Positions 1-7,401 of a stretch of 27,222 nucleotides of DNA are shown piece by piece. The notes under the pieces were generated by a model. It was not told the DNA's origin and did not search any database. It was given only the letters and a program-made list of their open reading frames with translations. The stretch comes from JAAZLA01 sp964560975 (GTDB lineage Bacteria; Spirochaetota; Spirochaetia; Treponematales; Treponemataceae). Position 1 is the first letter of the stretch, and each line of letters opens with the position of its first letter. A program made the position numbers and the translations under genes. The stretch is from the NCBI GenBank assembly GCA_964560975.1, contig CAZLNE010000015.1:1-27222 (forward strand), read 5' to 3'.

Positions 1-44
1 TACTATTTAAAAATTCTATATTTATCTCCAATATATGATATTTC

Positions 45-73
45 TTGACAACTGTCATGTATCGAGCTACACT
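45..73 (+). promoter_or_regulatory. sigma-70-type promoter of the chemosensory operon
   Basis: A perfect -35 box TTGACA (45-50) is followed after 17 bases by TACACT (68-73, four of six matches to TATAAT). The expected start of transcription, about 7 bases after the -10 box, falls at 79-82, directly before the cheW ATG at 83, so little or no leader is predicted. The dyad TGACA-AC-TGTCA (46-57) overlaps the -35 box and could be an operator. Confidence 0.65.
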
Positions 74-82
74 TAATTCATT

Positions 83-583
83 ATGATAAGTGATGATTTA
101 ATCGATGAAATAGAATCTGTAGACAAAGATCTTGAAACTGTTTCAAACACAGAAAATGAATCTCAAAACTTTCTTGTTTTTAATATGAATGCAGAAACGT
201 ATGCCATTCAAACCTCTTTTACTAGGGAAATCATGCGTGATCTTGCTGTATATCCCCTTCCTTTTGTTCCAGCCTATGTTAATGGGGTACTAAACCGGCA
301 TGGAGACCCCTATACTGTCATAGATCCCATGATACTTTTAGGAAAAGAGCCTCAAAATAATTCCTTGTTTTTGGTTTTAAATTTTGATACAGAGCAATTA
401 TGTCTGCGTATAAGCGATGTTATTGAGTTTTTACCGATTAAGGCCAATGAAATAAAGAAATTTTCAAATCATATTTCTGTAACATACTTTGAGGGTACTA
501 TTACCTGGAAAGAGAAGGAAATTCCGATCCTCAATACACGTTCTTTTATTGATAAACTCAGGTTAGATTTGAATGATGTATAA
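83..583 (+). CDS. cheW: CheW-type chemosensory coupling protein
   Basis: This 166-residue protein is a scaffold that links receptors to CheA in cytoplasmic arrays. The CheW fold starts near residue 29 (FLVFNMNAETYAI). It shows the family core VNGVLNRHGDPYTVIDP around residues 67-83, corresponding to the usual 'G..NLRG...PViDL'. The first 28 residues are an acidic extension. The ATG at 83 is the only usable start: an in-frame TAA lies at 74-76, and no ATG, GTG or TTG occurs before the domain. No Shine-Dalgarno sequence precedes it, which fits the promoter position and a leaderless mRNA. It is the first gene of the operon and overlaps the next by 11 bases. It could equally be called a CheW-like adaptor specific to this second system; the family call is firm, its partners are inferred from the operon. 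Confidence 0.88.
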   Translation: MISDDLIDEIESVDKDLETVSNTENESQNFLVFNMNAETYAIQTSFTREIMRDLAVYPLPFVPAYVNGVLNRHGDPYTVIDPMILLGKEPQNNSLFLVLNFDTEQLCLRISDVIEFLPIKANEIKKFSNHISVTYFEGTITWKEKEIPILNTRSFIDKLRLDLNDV

Positions 584-1064
584 AAACTATGTGAGTATAT
601 CGTATTCATCTTTAGATATTCTTTTCCCTAATGAATTAATAGAGGCTAGCATGTATGCAGGAGATGAGACAGTGGACTTTAAAACAAACATCATTGAGTA
701 TAAAGACCATAAGACTGTCTCTGTAATAATAGATACTATTATTACTTCTCTATTCTTTTGTGAGCAATCTGGCCGCGCGTTCACCGCTCTAATATTTTCT
801 AAATGTTTATTTTCATCCGGTGTAGCAAAAATTTGGGGTAAGTTTTCTAAAAAAGTCAAAGACGGTTACTTTTCTCTAATAACATCCGGAGAAATGAGAG
901 TTATCCAGCTCTCTGCATCGGATTTTTCTCCCTTACGAGGAAGTGTTGGACAAGTCTTAAAAAAAAGGGGTCTTATTGCAGTTCGTTTTACTTCACAGGG
1001 CCGAATTCAGTTTTTAATAGACTTTAATAATCTTTTAGCTTCTTCTACGGGGTATGTGCAATGA
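573..1064 (+). CDS. unrecognised protein, possibly a highly divergent CheW-like adaptor
   Basis: This 163-residue protein is not confidently recognisable. It has no signal peptide, membrane helix or coiled coil. Two stretches recall a CheW fold: an opening strand and helix (YVSISYSSLDILFPNELIEA, from residue 5) and a C-terminal strand pair (GLIAVRFTSQGRIQFLIDF, ending near residue 152) that resembles the closing 'dgrliLLLDi..LL' of CheW proteins. The middle has no obvious CheW core motif. It starts at 573 (or the adjacent ATG at 576) inside the end of cheW, and its stop overlaps the cheB start as ATGA, so translation is coupled on both sides. That position between cheW and cheB argues for a structural or regulatory part in the same array. 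The CheW relation is an inference. Confidence 0.6.
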   Translation: MMYKNYVSISYSSLDILFPNELIEASMYAGDETVDFKTNIIEYKDHKTVSVIIDTIITSLFFCEQSGRAFTALIFSKCLFSSGVAKIWGKFSKKVKDGYFSLITSGEMRVIQLSASDFSPLRGSVGQVLKKRGLIAVRFTSQGRIQFLIDFNNLLASSTGYVQ

Positions 1065-2074
1065 TTAGAGTACTAATTGTCGATGATTCAGCAGTTATTC
1101 GAACCATGGTAAAACAAATTCTCCTGAGAAGCAAGGAAATTGAAGTAGTAGGAGAAGCTGGAGACGGTCAAAAAGCAGTTCATGAAGCAGCAATTTTGAG
1201 ACCCGATGTTATTATAATGGATATAAACATGCCCACGATGGATGGTCTTGAAGCTACAAAGCAGATTATGGCAAGTACTCCAACTGCTATCTTGATGTTT
1301 ACTACTGAAGATGTTGCTAGAGTGGGGTATCAGGCTCTTGAATATGGCGCTGTTGATATTATTCCAAAGCCGGATTTATCAAAGGTAACTTCTGTTTTTT
1401 ACTCTTTTTTTCTGTCAAAAATTATATCTGTTTCTGGTTCTAAAAGCCAATCATCCGCTGTAATTAAAAAATATGATATACCTTTATTATCAGCAAATTA
1501 TGAAGTCTTTTGCATCGGAGCTTCAACCGGCGGACCTCTTGCTGTTCAAAAAGTATTAAAAGGCCTGTCTCCGAACTTTCCGGTTCCAATTCTGGTAGCT
1601 CAGCATATTGATAAATCCTTTGATCATCATTATGCCTCATGGCTCTATGAAACCAGCGGTATGCCGGTAAAACTCGCTAATGATGGTGATACCCCGCTTC
1701 CAGGGCATGTCTATGTAGCACCGGCAGATAAGCATATGGTAGTTGAGCATTCGGCGATGGACGGTAAACCTGTATTACGGCTTACAATAGATCCCCCTGT
1801 TCATTTTTTAAGACCGTCTGTGGATAAGCTTTTTTTTAGCTGTGCTGAAATGTATGGAAAAAAATGTATTGCAGCTCTTTTAACCGGTATGGGAAAAGAC
1901 GGGGCAGAAGGCTGTAAGATGATAAGGACACAAGGAGGCTATACAATAGCAGAATCAGAAGAAACTTGTGTCGTTTTCGGTATGCCGAAAGCAGCAATTG
2001 ATGCAGATGCAATATCTGAGGTAATTCCTTTGCAGGATATTTGTATAAGGGTTAGTTCAATAATAGGCAGATAA
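1061..2074 (+). CDS. cheB: CheB protein-glutamate methylesterase / receptor deamidase
   Basis: This 337-residue, two-domain enzyme removes methyl groups from receptor glutamates for adaptation. An N-terminal receiver (about residues 1-120) carries the acidic pair D8/D9, phospho-acceptor D54 (IIMDINMP), switch residues T81/T82 and K103. The methylesterase domain (about 148-337) has the full triad: S155 in GASTGGP, H182 in VAQHID, and D280 in LLTGMGKDGAEG. The linker (about 120-147) is Ser-rich. All catalytic residues are present, so the enzyme should be active and phosphorylation-controlled. GGGG at 1049-1052 can serve as ribosome binding site, and the start overlaps the previous stop (ATGA). 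With CheR next to it and likely methylation sites in the receptors encoded downstream, it supports a complete adaptation branch. Confidence 0.95.
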   Translation: MIRVLIVDDSAVIRTMVKQILLRSKEIEVVGEAGDGQKAVHEAAILRPDVIIMDINMPTMDGLEATKQIMASTPTAILMFTTEDVARVGYQALEYGAVDIIPKPDLSKVTSVFYSFFLSKIISVSGSKSQSSAVIKKYDIPLLSANYEVFCIGASTGGPLAVQKVLKGLSPNFPVPILVAQHIDKSFDHHYASWLYETSGMPVKLANDGDTPLPGHVYVAPADKHMVVEHSAMDGKPVLRLTIDPPVHFLRPSVDKLFFSCAEMYGKKCIAALLTGMGKDGAEGCKMIRTQGGYTIAESEETCVVFGMPKAAIDADAISEVIPLQDICIRVSSIIGR

Positions 2075-3454
2075 ATGATAGATCGAGAGAAAGAATTAGA
2101 AAAGATTTGCAAAATTATAAAGTCTCATTCAGGCATCTGCGTTAATGGTGCACACACAGAATTTTTGTGTTCATATATTAAAAAAAGAATAGAAGAGCTT
2201 AATATAGGTTGTGATGAATTTATATACCGGATAGAACACGATTCAGAAGAATTAACACGCCTCATAAATCAGTCTACAATAAATGAAACATACTTTTTTA
2301 GAGAAGAAAAGCAATTTCTCTATTTAAAAAATTATGTGTTTCCAAAATGTAAGGACAGAACAATAACAATTTGGAGTGCAGCATGTTCAACAGGAGAGGA
2401 AATTTTGTCTCTTGCTATGTTATGCGAAGAATGCGGGGTAAAAGCACGTTTATACGGTACCGATATTGATTCAAATGCGTTGAAAGCATTAACCCTTGGT
2501 GAGTATTTACCTGTATCTGTACGTACAGACGGTTCAGTTTTTCATAGTGTTCTCGAAAAATATTCGTCACAGAATAATGGTGTTATAAGCGTTAATCAAG
2601 ATATTATTAAGAAGATTAAATTTGGAACATATAATCTTCATACTTTTTCCGGTTTAGCCGAAATTCCTATAGATGGTACTGTTGATATAATTTTTTTACG
2701 TAATGCATTTATCTATTTTGATGAAGATACAAGGGCTAAAATTATTTCTTTTATGGAAAAAAAACTATGTTCGCAAGGATATCTCTTTTTTTCCATGAGT
2801 GAAATTGCTTCAATTCTGCCGAGCAAAAAGTCTTCCTTATCTAAACAAAGACAAGATATGGTTTACTTCCTTCAAAAAGATGCACTAAAACCTATTGAAG
2901 AAAACAAAATAAGACTTGAACCAGCACATCAAGCAAAAACCACTAAGGATAAAGCAATTGTCTTGAAAAAAAGCAGTAGAAAAACTGATGTGCAAAAAAA
3001 CGATAAGCTTGGAAAAGACGAAATACCTAAAAAGCTTGTTAGACATGATAATGAAGGTTTTTTTTCTTTACTTAGTGAACATATCGAAGCAAGTAGATTA
3101 GATGAAGCTGAACGGTTACTAGAAACAAGCAGCCTCCAAATAGATGTACAATATATTAAATCGTATTATAAGGGACTTATAGAAAAAATTAGGGGTAATG
3201 ATAGTGAAGCTCTGCAGTGGTTTGAACGTTCCAGTCAAATGAATCCGGCATTTTGGATAGCACATATTCAATGTGCTATGCTTTTACATTCGAAGGATCC
3301 TGTAAAGGCTAGAAGAAAATATATACGTTGTGCAGAAATATTAGAAGATTATATAGGAGAAAAGTCATCAAAATATGATTTTTTATTGGAATCATTTAGT
3401 GCTGAATATTTTTATGCTATCTGCACAAAAAATATTGAAAAAAGGAATACATAA
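2075..3454 (+). CDS. cheR: CheR chemoreceptor methyltransferase with C-terminal TPR region
   Basis: This 459-residue S-adenosylmethionine-dependent methyltransferase acts on receptor glutamates. The catalytic part covers about residues 1-245. It contains the family motif NETYFFRE (70-77), the SAM-binding loop SAACSTGEE (101-109), the acidic GTDID (128-132) and FLRNAFIYFD (207-216). A Lys-rich, low-complexity linker (about 270-325) leads to a helical tail (330-445) with TPR-like repeats, for example SEALQWFERSSQMNPAF. TPR-tailed CheR proteins are known in alternative chemosensory systems such as Frz of Myxococcus. The tail may tether the enzyme, since the receptors here lack a C-terminal NWETF-type docking peptide. 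The ATG follows the cheB stop directly (TAAATG), suggesting reinitiation. Confidence 0.93.
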   Translation: MIDREKELEKICKIIKSHSGICVNGAHTEFLCSYIKKRIEELNIGCDEFIYRIEHDSEELTRLINQSTINETYFFREEKQFLYLKNYVFPKCKDRTITIWSAACSTGEEILSLAMLCEECGVKARLYGTDIDSNALKALTLGEYLPVSVRTDGSVFHSVLEKYSSQNNGVISVNQDIIKKIKFGTYNLHTFSGLAEIPIDGTVDIIFLRNAFIYFDEDTRAKIISFMEKKLCSQGYLFFSMSEIASILPSKKSSLSKQRQDMVYFLQKDALKPIEENKIRLEPAHQAKTTKDKAIVLKKSSRKTDVQKNDKLGKDEIPKKLVRHDNEGFFSLLSEHIEASRLDEAERLLETSSLQIDVQYIKSYYKGLIEKIRGNDSEALQWFERSSQMNPAFWIAHIQCAMLLHSKDPVKARRKYIRCAEILEDYIGEKSSKYDFLLESFSAEYFYAICTKNIEKRNT

Positions 3455-5557
3455 ATGTCAGTAGACAGAAAGCAGTTTACAGAAAGCTATATCGCAGAAA
3501 CTCAGGAGCACCTCGACACTATAAATAATTCAATTATTTCTTTAAAAGAAAACCCTGATGATAAAGAAGCTTTATCTGTCTTATTACGCGAACTCCATAC
3601 TATTAAAGGAACATCGAGGATGTTGGGTTTTTCTTCAATCGAAGAAATAGCTCATGGCCTCGAAGATGTTTTTAAAGGAATTCGTGAGGCAAAATATGAG
3701 CTTAACTCAAGAATTATTCAGCTTGTTTTTTTAACCTGCGATGCAATATCAGCTGCAGTTAAAAAAATTCAGGAAAATAAATTTGATGGAATCCCTACCA
3801 CATTATTCTTGAATACTTTTGAAAAAGCTTCAAGCGGCTCTCCTTTTTCTATTGAAGAATTACTTGCAGTAAATAGTAAAATATCAGAACAAGCCGATGA
3901 CGATGACAGTGAAGGCGTAGTTTCATCTTTAGGCGAAATAAAATCTATACGTGTAAAAATTGATAGAATAAATGAATTAATTCATAGTTTTGATAACTTG
4001 ATTATTCGCGAGTTTAAATTAAAAAACCATTTGGATGAGCTTGAGAAAGAAGAAAAAAAAACCGGAAGCAGAGTAATTCAAAAAATAAGAAAGCAATTTT
4101 CAGAAGATTTACAGCAGCTTGAGTCTGTTGTTTTCAATGTTCAAAATAAAATTTTTAACTTACGAATGCTTCCTATTGATATGATACTTCACCCATTGAA
4201 GAAAATGGTAGAGATGGAAGCTATTAATCAGCAAAAAGAAATCCATGTTGATATTCCGGAAACCGATATTACTCTTGATAAAATGATATTGGAACCCCTC
4301 TCCGATATACTTATGCACTTATTACGAAATGCTGTAGATCATGGAATAGAAACACCCGAAGAACGTAAACGAAAGGGAAAGTATCAGAAAGGTTTTATAA
4401 GTGTTGCAATTAAGTCTATCTCAAACCGCATTTTTATTAACATTAGCGATAATGGACACGGTATAGATTATGATAAAGTAAGGGAACGAGCTATTGCATA
4501 TTTACCGGAACAGTCTGAGGAAATTCTTGCTATGACAGATAAAGATCTTTCTTCATTTCTGTTTATGTCTGGTTTTTCAACAAAAACAGAAACATCTGCC
4601 TTGTCTGGAAGAGGAGTAGGACTTGATATTGTCCGGCAAAATATTGAACGTATAAAAGGAAAAGTAAATTTTACATCCAAAAAAGATGAAGGGACAAGTT
4701 TTGAACTGTCGCTTCCTCTGTCCTTAGCAACTTTGCAAGGTGTTTTTATTATTGCAGATGGTTTAAAATACCTGATTCCTTCTCATTATATTATAGAAGT
4801 AACAAATACAGATCCCTCGGAATATATTAACCTTCAAAATCAAAATATGATCCGATTAAGAGACGAAATTCTTCCTGTTTATTCTCTTTCCTCCGTAATT
4901 GGGACTGAAGGTAAACTTTCGAAAGTCACTTCAAATAGCATTTTAATTGTTGAATATCTTGAAAAAAGAATAGGCATAAGTGTAACTGAGGTATTAAGAA
5001 CTGTATCTGTTGTTGTAAAACCGCTTCCTAATATGTTTAAAAATTTTACTCCTGTACAGGGTGTTGTTTTTGATGAAAATTACGCTATTGTACCAATTCT
5101 TCATATACCTGAGTTGATGAATAGAATGAAATCATTGTTAGCCTATGATATGAAAAAATACGAAGCTCATACAATAGTTAAAGAATACAGGATCTTAGTT
5201 GTTGATGATTCGTATACAACAAGGCAAATTGAAAAAACGATTTTAGAGACAGAGGGATACTTAGTAGAAACAGCGAATGATGGAATTGATGCTTTGGATA
5301 AATTAAAGATGAGGCATTATGATGCTATTGTTACAGATATAAAAATGCCCCGTATGGATGGTTTTGTTCTTATTGAAAATATAAAACGCTTGTCGGGGTA
5401 TGAATCAATTCCTATCGTCGTGGTATCGTCTGTGTACGATGCTGAATCTAAGAAAAAGTTTATAGACTCCGGAGTTCAAGGTTATATAGTTAAATCAGAC
5501 TTTGAAAGAGGTAATCTAGTCACCATAGTTAAGGATTTATTACATGGCAAAAAATAA
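3455..5557 (+). CDS. cheA: CheA histidine kinase with C-terminal receiver domain (hybrid CheA)
   Basis: This 700-residue kinase is the centre of the array. The HPt domain (1-125) carries phospho-acceptor H48 in ELHTIKGTSRMLGF. A short acidic linker replaces the usual P2 docking domain. A dimerisation segment (about 160-250) precedes the ATPase, which has the N box HLLRNAVDHG (288-297), SDNGHG (331-336), GFSTK (373-377) and GRGVGLD (385-391). A CheW-like domain covers about 425-560. The C-terminal receiver (578-697) has D584/D585, phospho-acceptor D628 (VTDIKMPRMDG) and K680, so it looks functional. Receiver-tailed CheA proteins lacking P2 typify alternative systems (Frz, Pil-Chp) rather than motor-directed ones. 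AAAGGA (3441-3446) is the ribosome binding site, and the start directly follows the cheR stop. Confidence 0.95.
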   Translation: MSVDRKQFTESYIAETQEHLDTINNSIISLKENPDDKEALSVLLRELHTIKGTSRMLGFSSIEEIAHGLEDVFKGIREAKYELNSRIIQLVFLTCDAISAAVKKIQENKFDGIPTTLFLNTFEKASSGSPFSIEELLAVNSKISEQADDDDSEGVVSSLGEIKSIRVKIDRINELIHSFDNLIIREFKLKNHLDELEKEEKKTGSRVIQKIRKQFSEDLQQLESVVFNVQNKIFNLRMLPIDMILHPLKKMVEMEAINQQKEIHVDIPETDITLDKMILEPLSDILMHLLRNAVDHGIETPEERKRKGKYQKGFISVAIKSISNRIFINISDNGHGIDYDKVRERAIAYLPEQSEEILAMTDKDLSSFLFMSGFSTKTETSALSGRGVGLDIVRQNIERIKGKVNFTSKKDEGTSFELSLPLSLATLQGVFIIADGLKYLIPSHYIIEVTNTDPSEYINLQNQNMIRLRDEILPVYSLSSVIGTEGKLSKVTSNSILIVEYLEKRIGISVTEVLRTVSVVVKPLPNMFKNFTPVQGVVFDENYAIVPILHIPELMNRMKSLLAYDMKKYEAHTIVKEYRILVVDDSYTTRQIEKTILETEGYLVETANDGIDALDKLKMRHYDAIVTDIKMPRMDGFVLIENIKRLSGYESIPIVVVSSVYDAESKKKFIDSGVQGYIVKSDFERGNLVTIVKDLLHGKK

Positions 5558-7370
5558 AGTTCTAATATGCGATTATTCTTCTACAATCCGTTCCATATTA
5601 CAAGCCGTATTAAGTACGGAAAACTATGAATTATGCATGTTTGATAATACATATGATGCATTAAAAAAAATACAGTGCGAATCATTTTGTATAGTACTAT
5701 GTTCTGTAGCTGCAGAACCCTTTTGCGGGTACCAATTCTGCAGATTAATTAAATCAATGCCTTCTACAAACATTCCAAAAGTTATTTTGTATTACACAGA
5801 AGGATCTGTTATTAATTCTTTTTGGGCCGATAAATCTGGAACAGATTTATTTTATAAGCTTGATTCACAACATCCTGAGAAAATAATTGATGAGATAAGA
5901 CAACAGCTTGAATTCTGCGACATTTCAAACACAAGTACTAAAAAAGAAATAACAGATAAAGAAATCGCTTTATTAACAGCTGATTCAATTGAAAAGGAAC
6001 ATTTAAATTTTACTATACTTGATTCTATTTATGAGTTAAGCCCTTTTATTAATAATTTAGACAGCTTTGTTGATCATTTTATTATTTTGCTTTCAGGAAT
6101 TTGCGATGCTGATTATTTTGCGCTTGAAATATGTAATGATTCTATTGTATATGATTACCATGCGTTCACGAACACTAGTAAAACCGAAATACAAGATTTT
6201 ATTAGAGTTACAAAAAAAGATTTTGAAGATCAAGCCTCGCAATCTAGAGATTATCAGTATATTACCAGGGAAGTAGAATTTGCAACTCGTGATAAAAAGA
6301 TTAATGTAAATAATAAAATACAGTCTTATGAGTGTTTTGCAATATATGCAAATGAATTTGTAGGGACTCTTCATGTAGCATCATTTAAAAATTTGTTTTT
6401 TTCAGATTCTATGTATAAAAGATTATTATATTTTTGTGAGAAAGTTGGAATCCTTATAGAAATGTCATTGAATTATCAAAATATAACAAGCAAAGAAAAG
6501 AGAATGAGAAAACTTTTTTCCAGGTTTGTTCCTGAAGAAATAATTGAAAATCTTTTATTAGGAGAAAACACTAAAACAGAATTTATTGGTGAAAAGAGGC
6601 GTGTTGCAGTATTAATTTCTGATATTCGTGATTTTACAACTATAAGTGAAGTAAATACTCCGGAAAATGTAGTTAACTTCTTGAATCAGTATTTCTCAAT
6701 AATGGTAGATATTATTAAGAAACATGGCGGAAGTATTGATAAATTTATGGGAGATTCAATTATGGCTTTATTCGGAGCAACCGTGAGTTATGAAGATAAC
6801 GCACTCCGCTCTGTTATTGTTGCCCTTGAAATGTGTAATGCGGTATCTAAACTTGATTTAAGCCTTCTAAAGATACCGGAAGGATACTCATTTAATATAG
6901 GTGTTGGTATTCATTATGGAGATGTGGTAGTAGGAAGTATTGGCTGCACAGATAAAACAGATTACACTGTAATTGGAGACTCTGTTAATCTTGCTTCTCG
7001 TCTTGAAGGCTTAACTAAGCAATATGGTGTAAGAATAATAATTTCAAATGCTGTTAAACAGGATTTAGGAAAAGAATTCTTTCTACGGCATCTGGATAAT
7101 GTTAAGGTAAAAGGAAAATCTATAGCCGTTTCTATATACTCAGTTGAAAATGATAACACTATTTTTTCAGATAAATATTTGGAATTTTATAATAAGGCAA
7201 TGGAGTTATATATTTTGGGCGGTTGGAATTTGGCGTCAGAGTATTTTAAAAAAGCTCTTGATATTTGTCCTGAAGATAGAGCAGCTGAATTGTTACTTGA
7301 GCGGTGTGAGCAATTTATAAAAGAACCTCCAGTAAACTGGGATGGAGCACTTGCACTTACGTCAAAATAA
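5544..7370 (+). CDS. soluble class III adenylate cyclase with pseudo-receiver and GAF-like domains
   Basis: This 608-residue protein has no membrane helices and should make cyclic AMP from ATP. Residues 5-125 fold like a receiver, but the phospho-acceptor position is S54 (VLCSVAAE where VLLDxxMP is expected). Only one residue of the acidic pair remains (C9-D10), while K105 is kept. A GAF-like region spans about 158-310. The cyclase domain (about 325-535) has metal ligands D360 and D404, substrate-selecting K400 and T475 (a Lys/Thr pair, as in cyanobacterial CyaC-type adenylate cyclases), and transition-state residues N482 and R486. It therefore appears active and adenylate-selective. A short TPR-like tail ends with WDGALALTSK. 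The start lies 14 bases inside cheA, with AAGGA at 5531-5535. Being co-translated with CheA makes it the likely output of the system. Confidence 0.9.
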   Translation: MAKNKVLICDYSSTIRSILQAVLSTENYELCMFDNTYDALKKIQCESFCIVLCSVAAEPFCGYQFCRLIKSMPSTNIPKVILYYTEGSVINSFWADKSGTDLFYKLDSQHPEKIIDEIRQQLEFCDISNTSTKKEITDKEIALLTADSIEKEHLNFTILDSIYELSPFINNLDSFVDHFIILLSGICDADYFALEICNDSIVYDYHAFTNTSKTEIQDFIRVTKKDFEDQASQSRDYQYITREVEFATRDKKINVNNKIQSYECFAIYANEFVGTLHVASFKNLFFSDSMYKRLLYFCEKVGILIEMSLNYQNITSKEKRMRKLFSRFVPEEIIENLLLGENTKTEFIGEKRRVAVLISDIRDFTTISEVNTPENVVNFLNQYFSIMVDIIKKHGGSIDKFMGDSIMALFGATVSYEDNALRSVIVALEMCNAVSKLDLSLLKIPEGYSFNIGVGIHYGDVVVGSIGCTDKTDYTVIGDSVNLASRLEGLTKQYGVRIIISNAVKQDLGKEFFLRHLDNVKVKGKSIAVSIYSVENDNTIFSDKYLEFYNKAMELYILGGWNLASEYFKKALDICPEDRAAELLLERCEQFIKEPPVNWDGALALTSK

Positions 7371-7388
7371 AATTATTAAATATAAGAT

Positions 7389-7396
7389 AAGGGGTG
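7389..7396 (+). promoter_or_regulatory. ribosome binding site that fixes the first receptor start
   Basis: AAGGGGTG lies 5 to 12 bases before the ATG at 7402 (7 bases after the AAGGGG core). It favours this start over an in-frame ATG at 7342, which lies inside the cyclase gene and has no such site. The 20 extra residues from 7342 would also be basic and unlike the two paralogues. Confidence 0.75.
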
Positions 7397-7401
7397 AAGT
7401 C

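Noticed and set aside
7351..7379. Internal promoter before the receptors (TTGCAC, 17 bases, TATTAA)
   Set aside because: Both boxes are poor (three and four of six matches) in AT-rich sequence, and the genes are closely packed.
7342..7401. Upstream ATG extending receptor 1 by 20 residues
   Set aside because: It lies inside the cyclase gene without a ribosome binding site, while AAGGGGTG fits the ATG at 7402 and the paralogues begin similarly.
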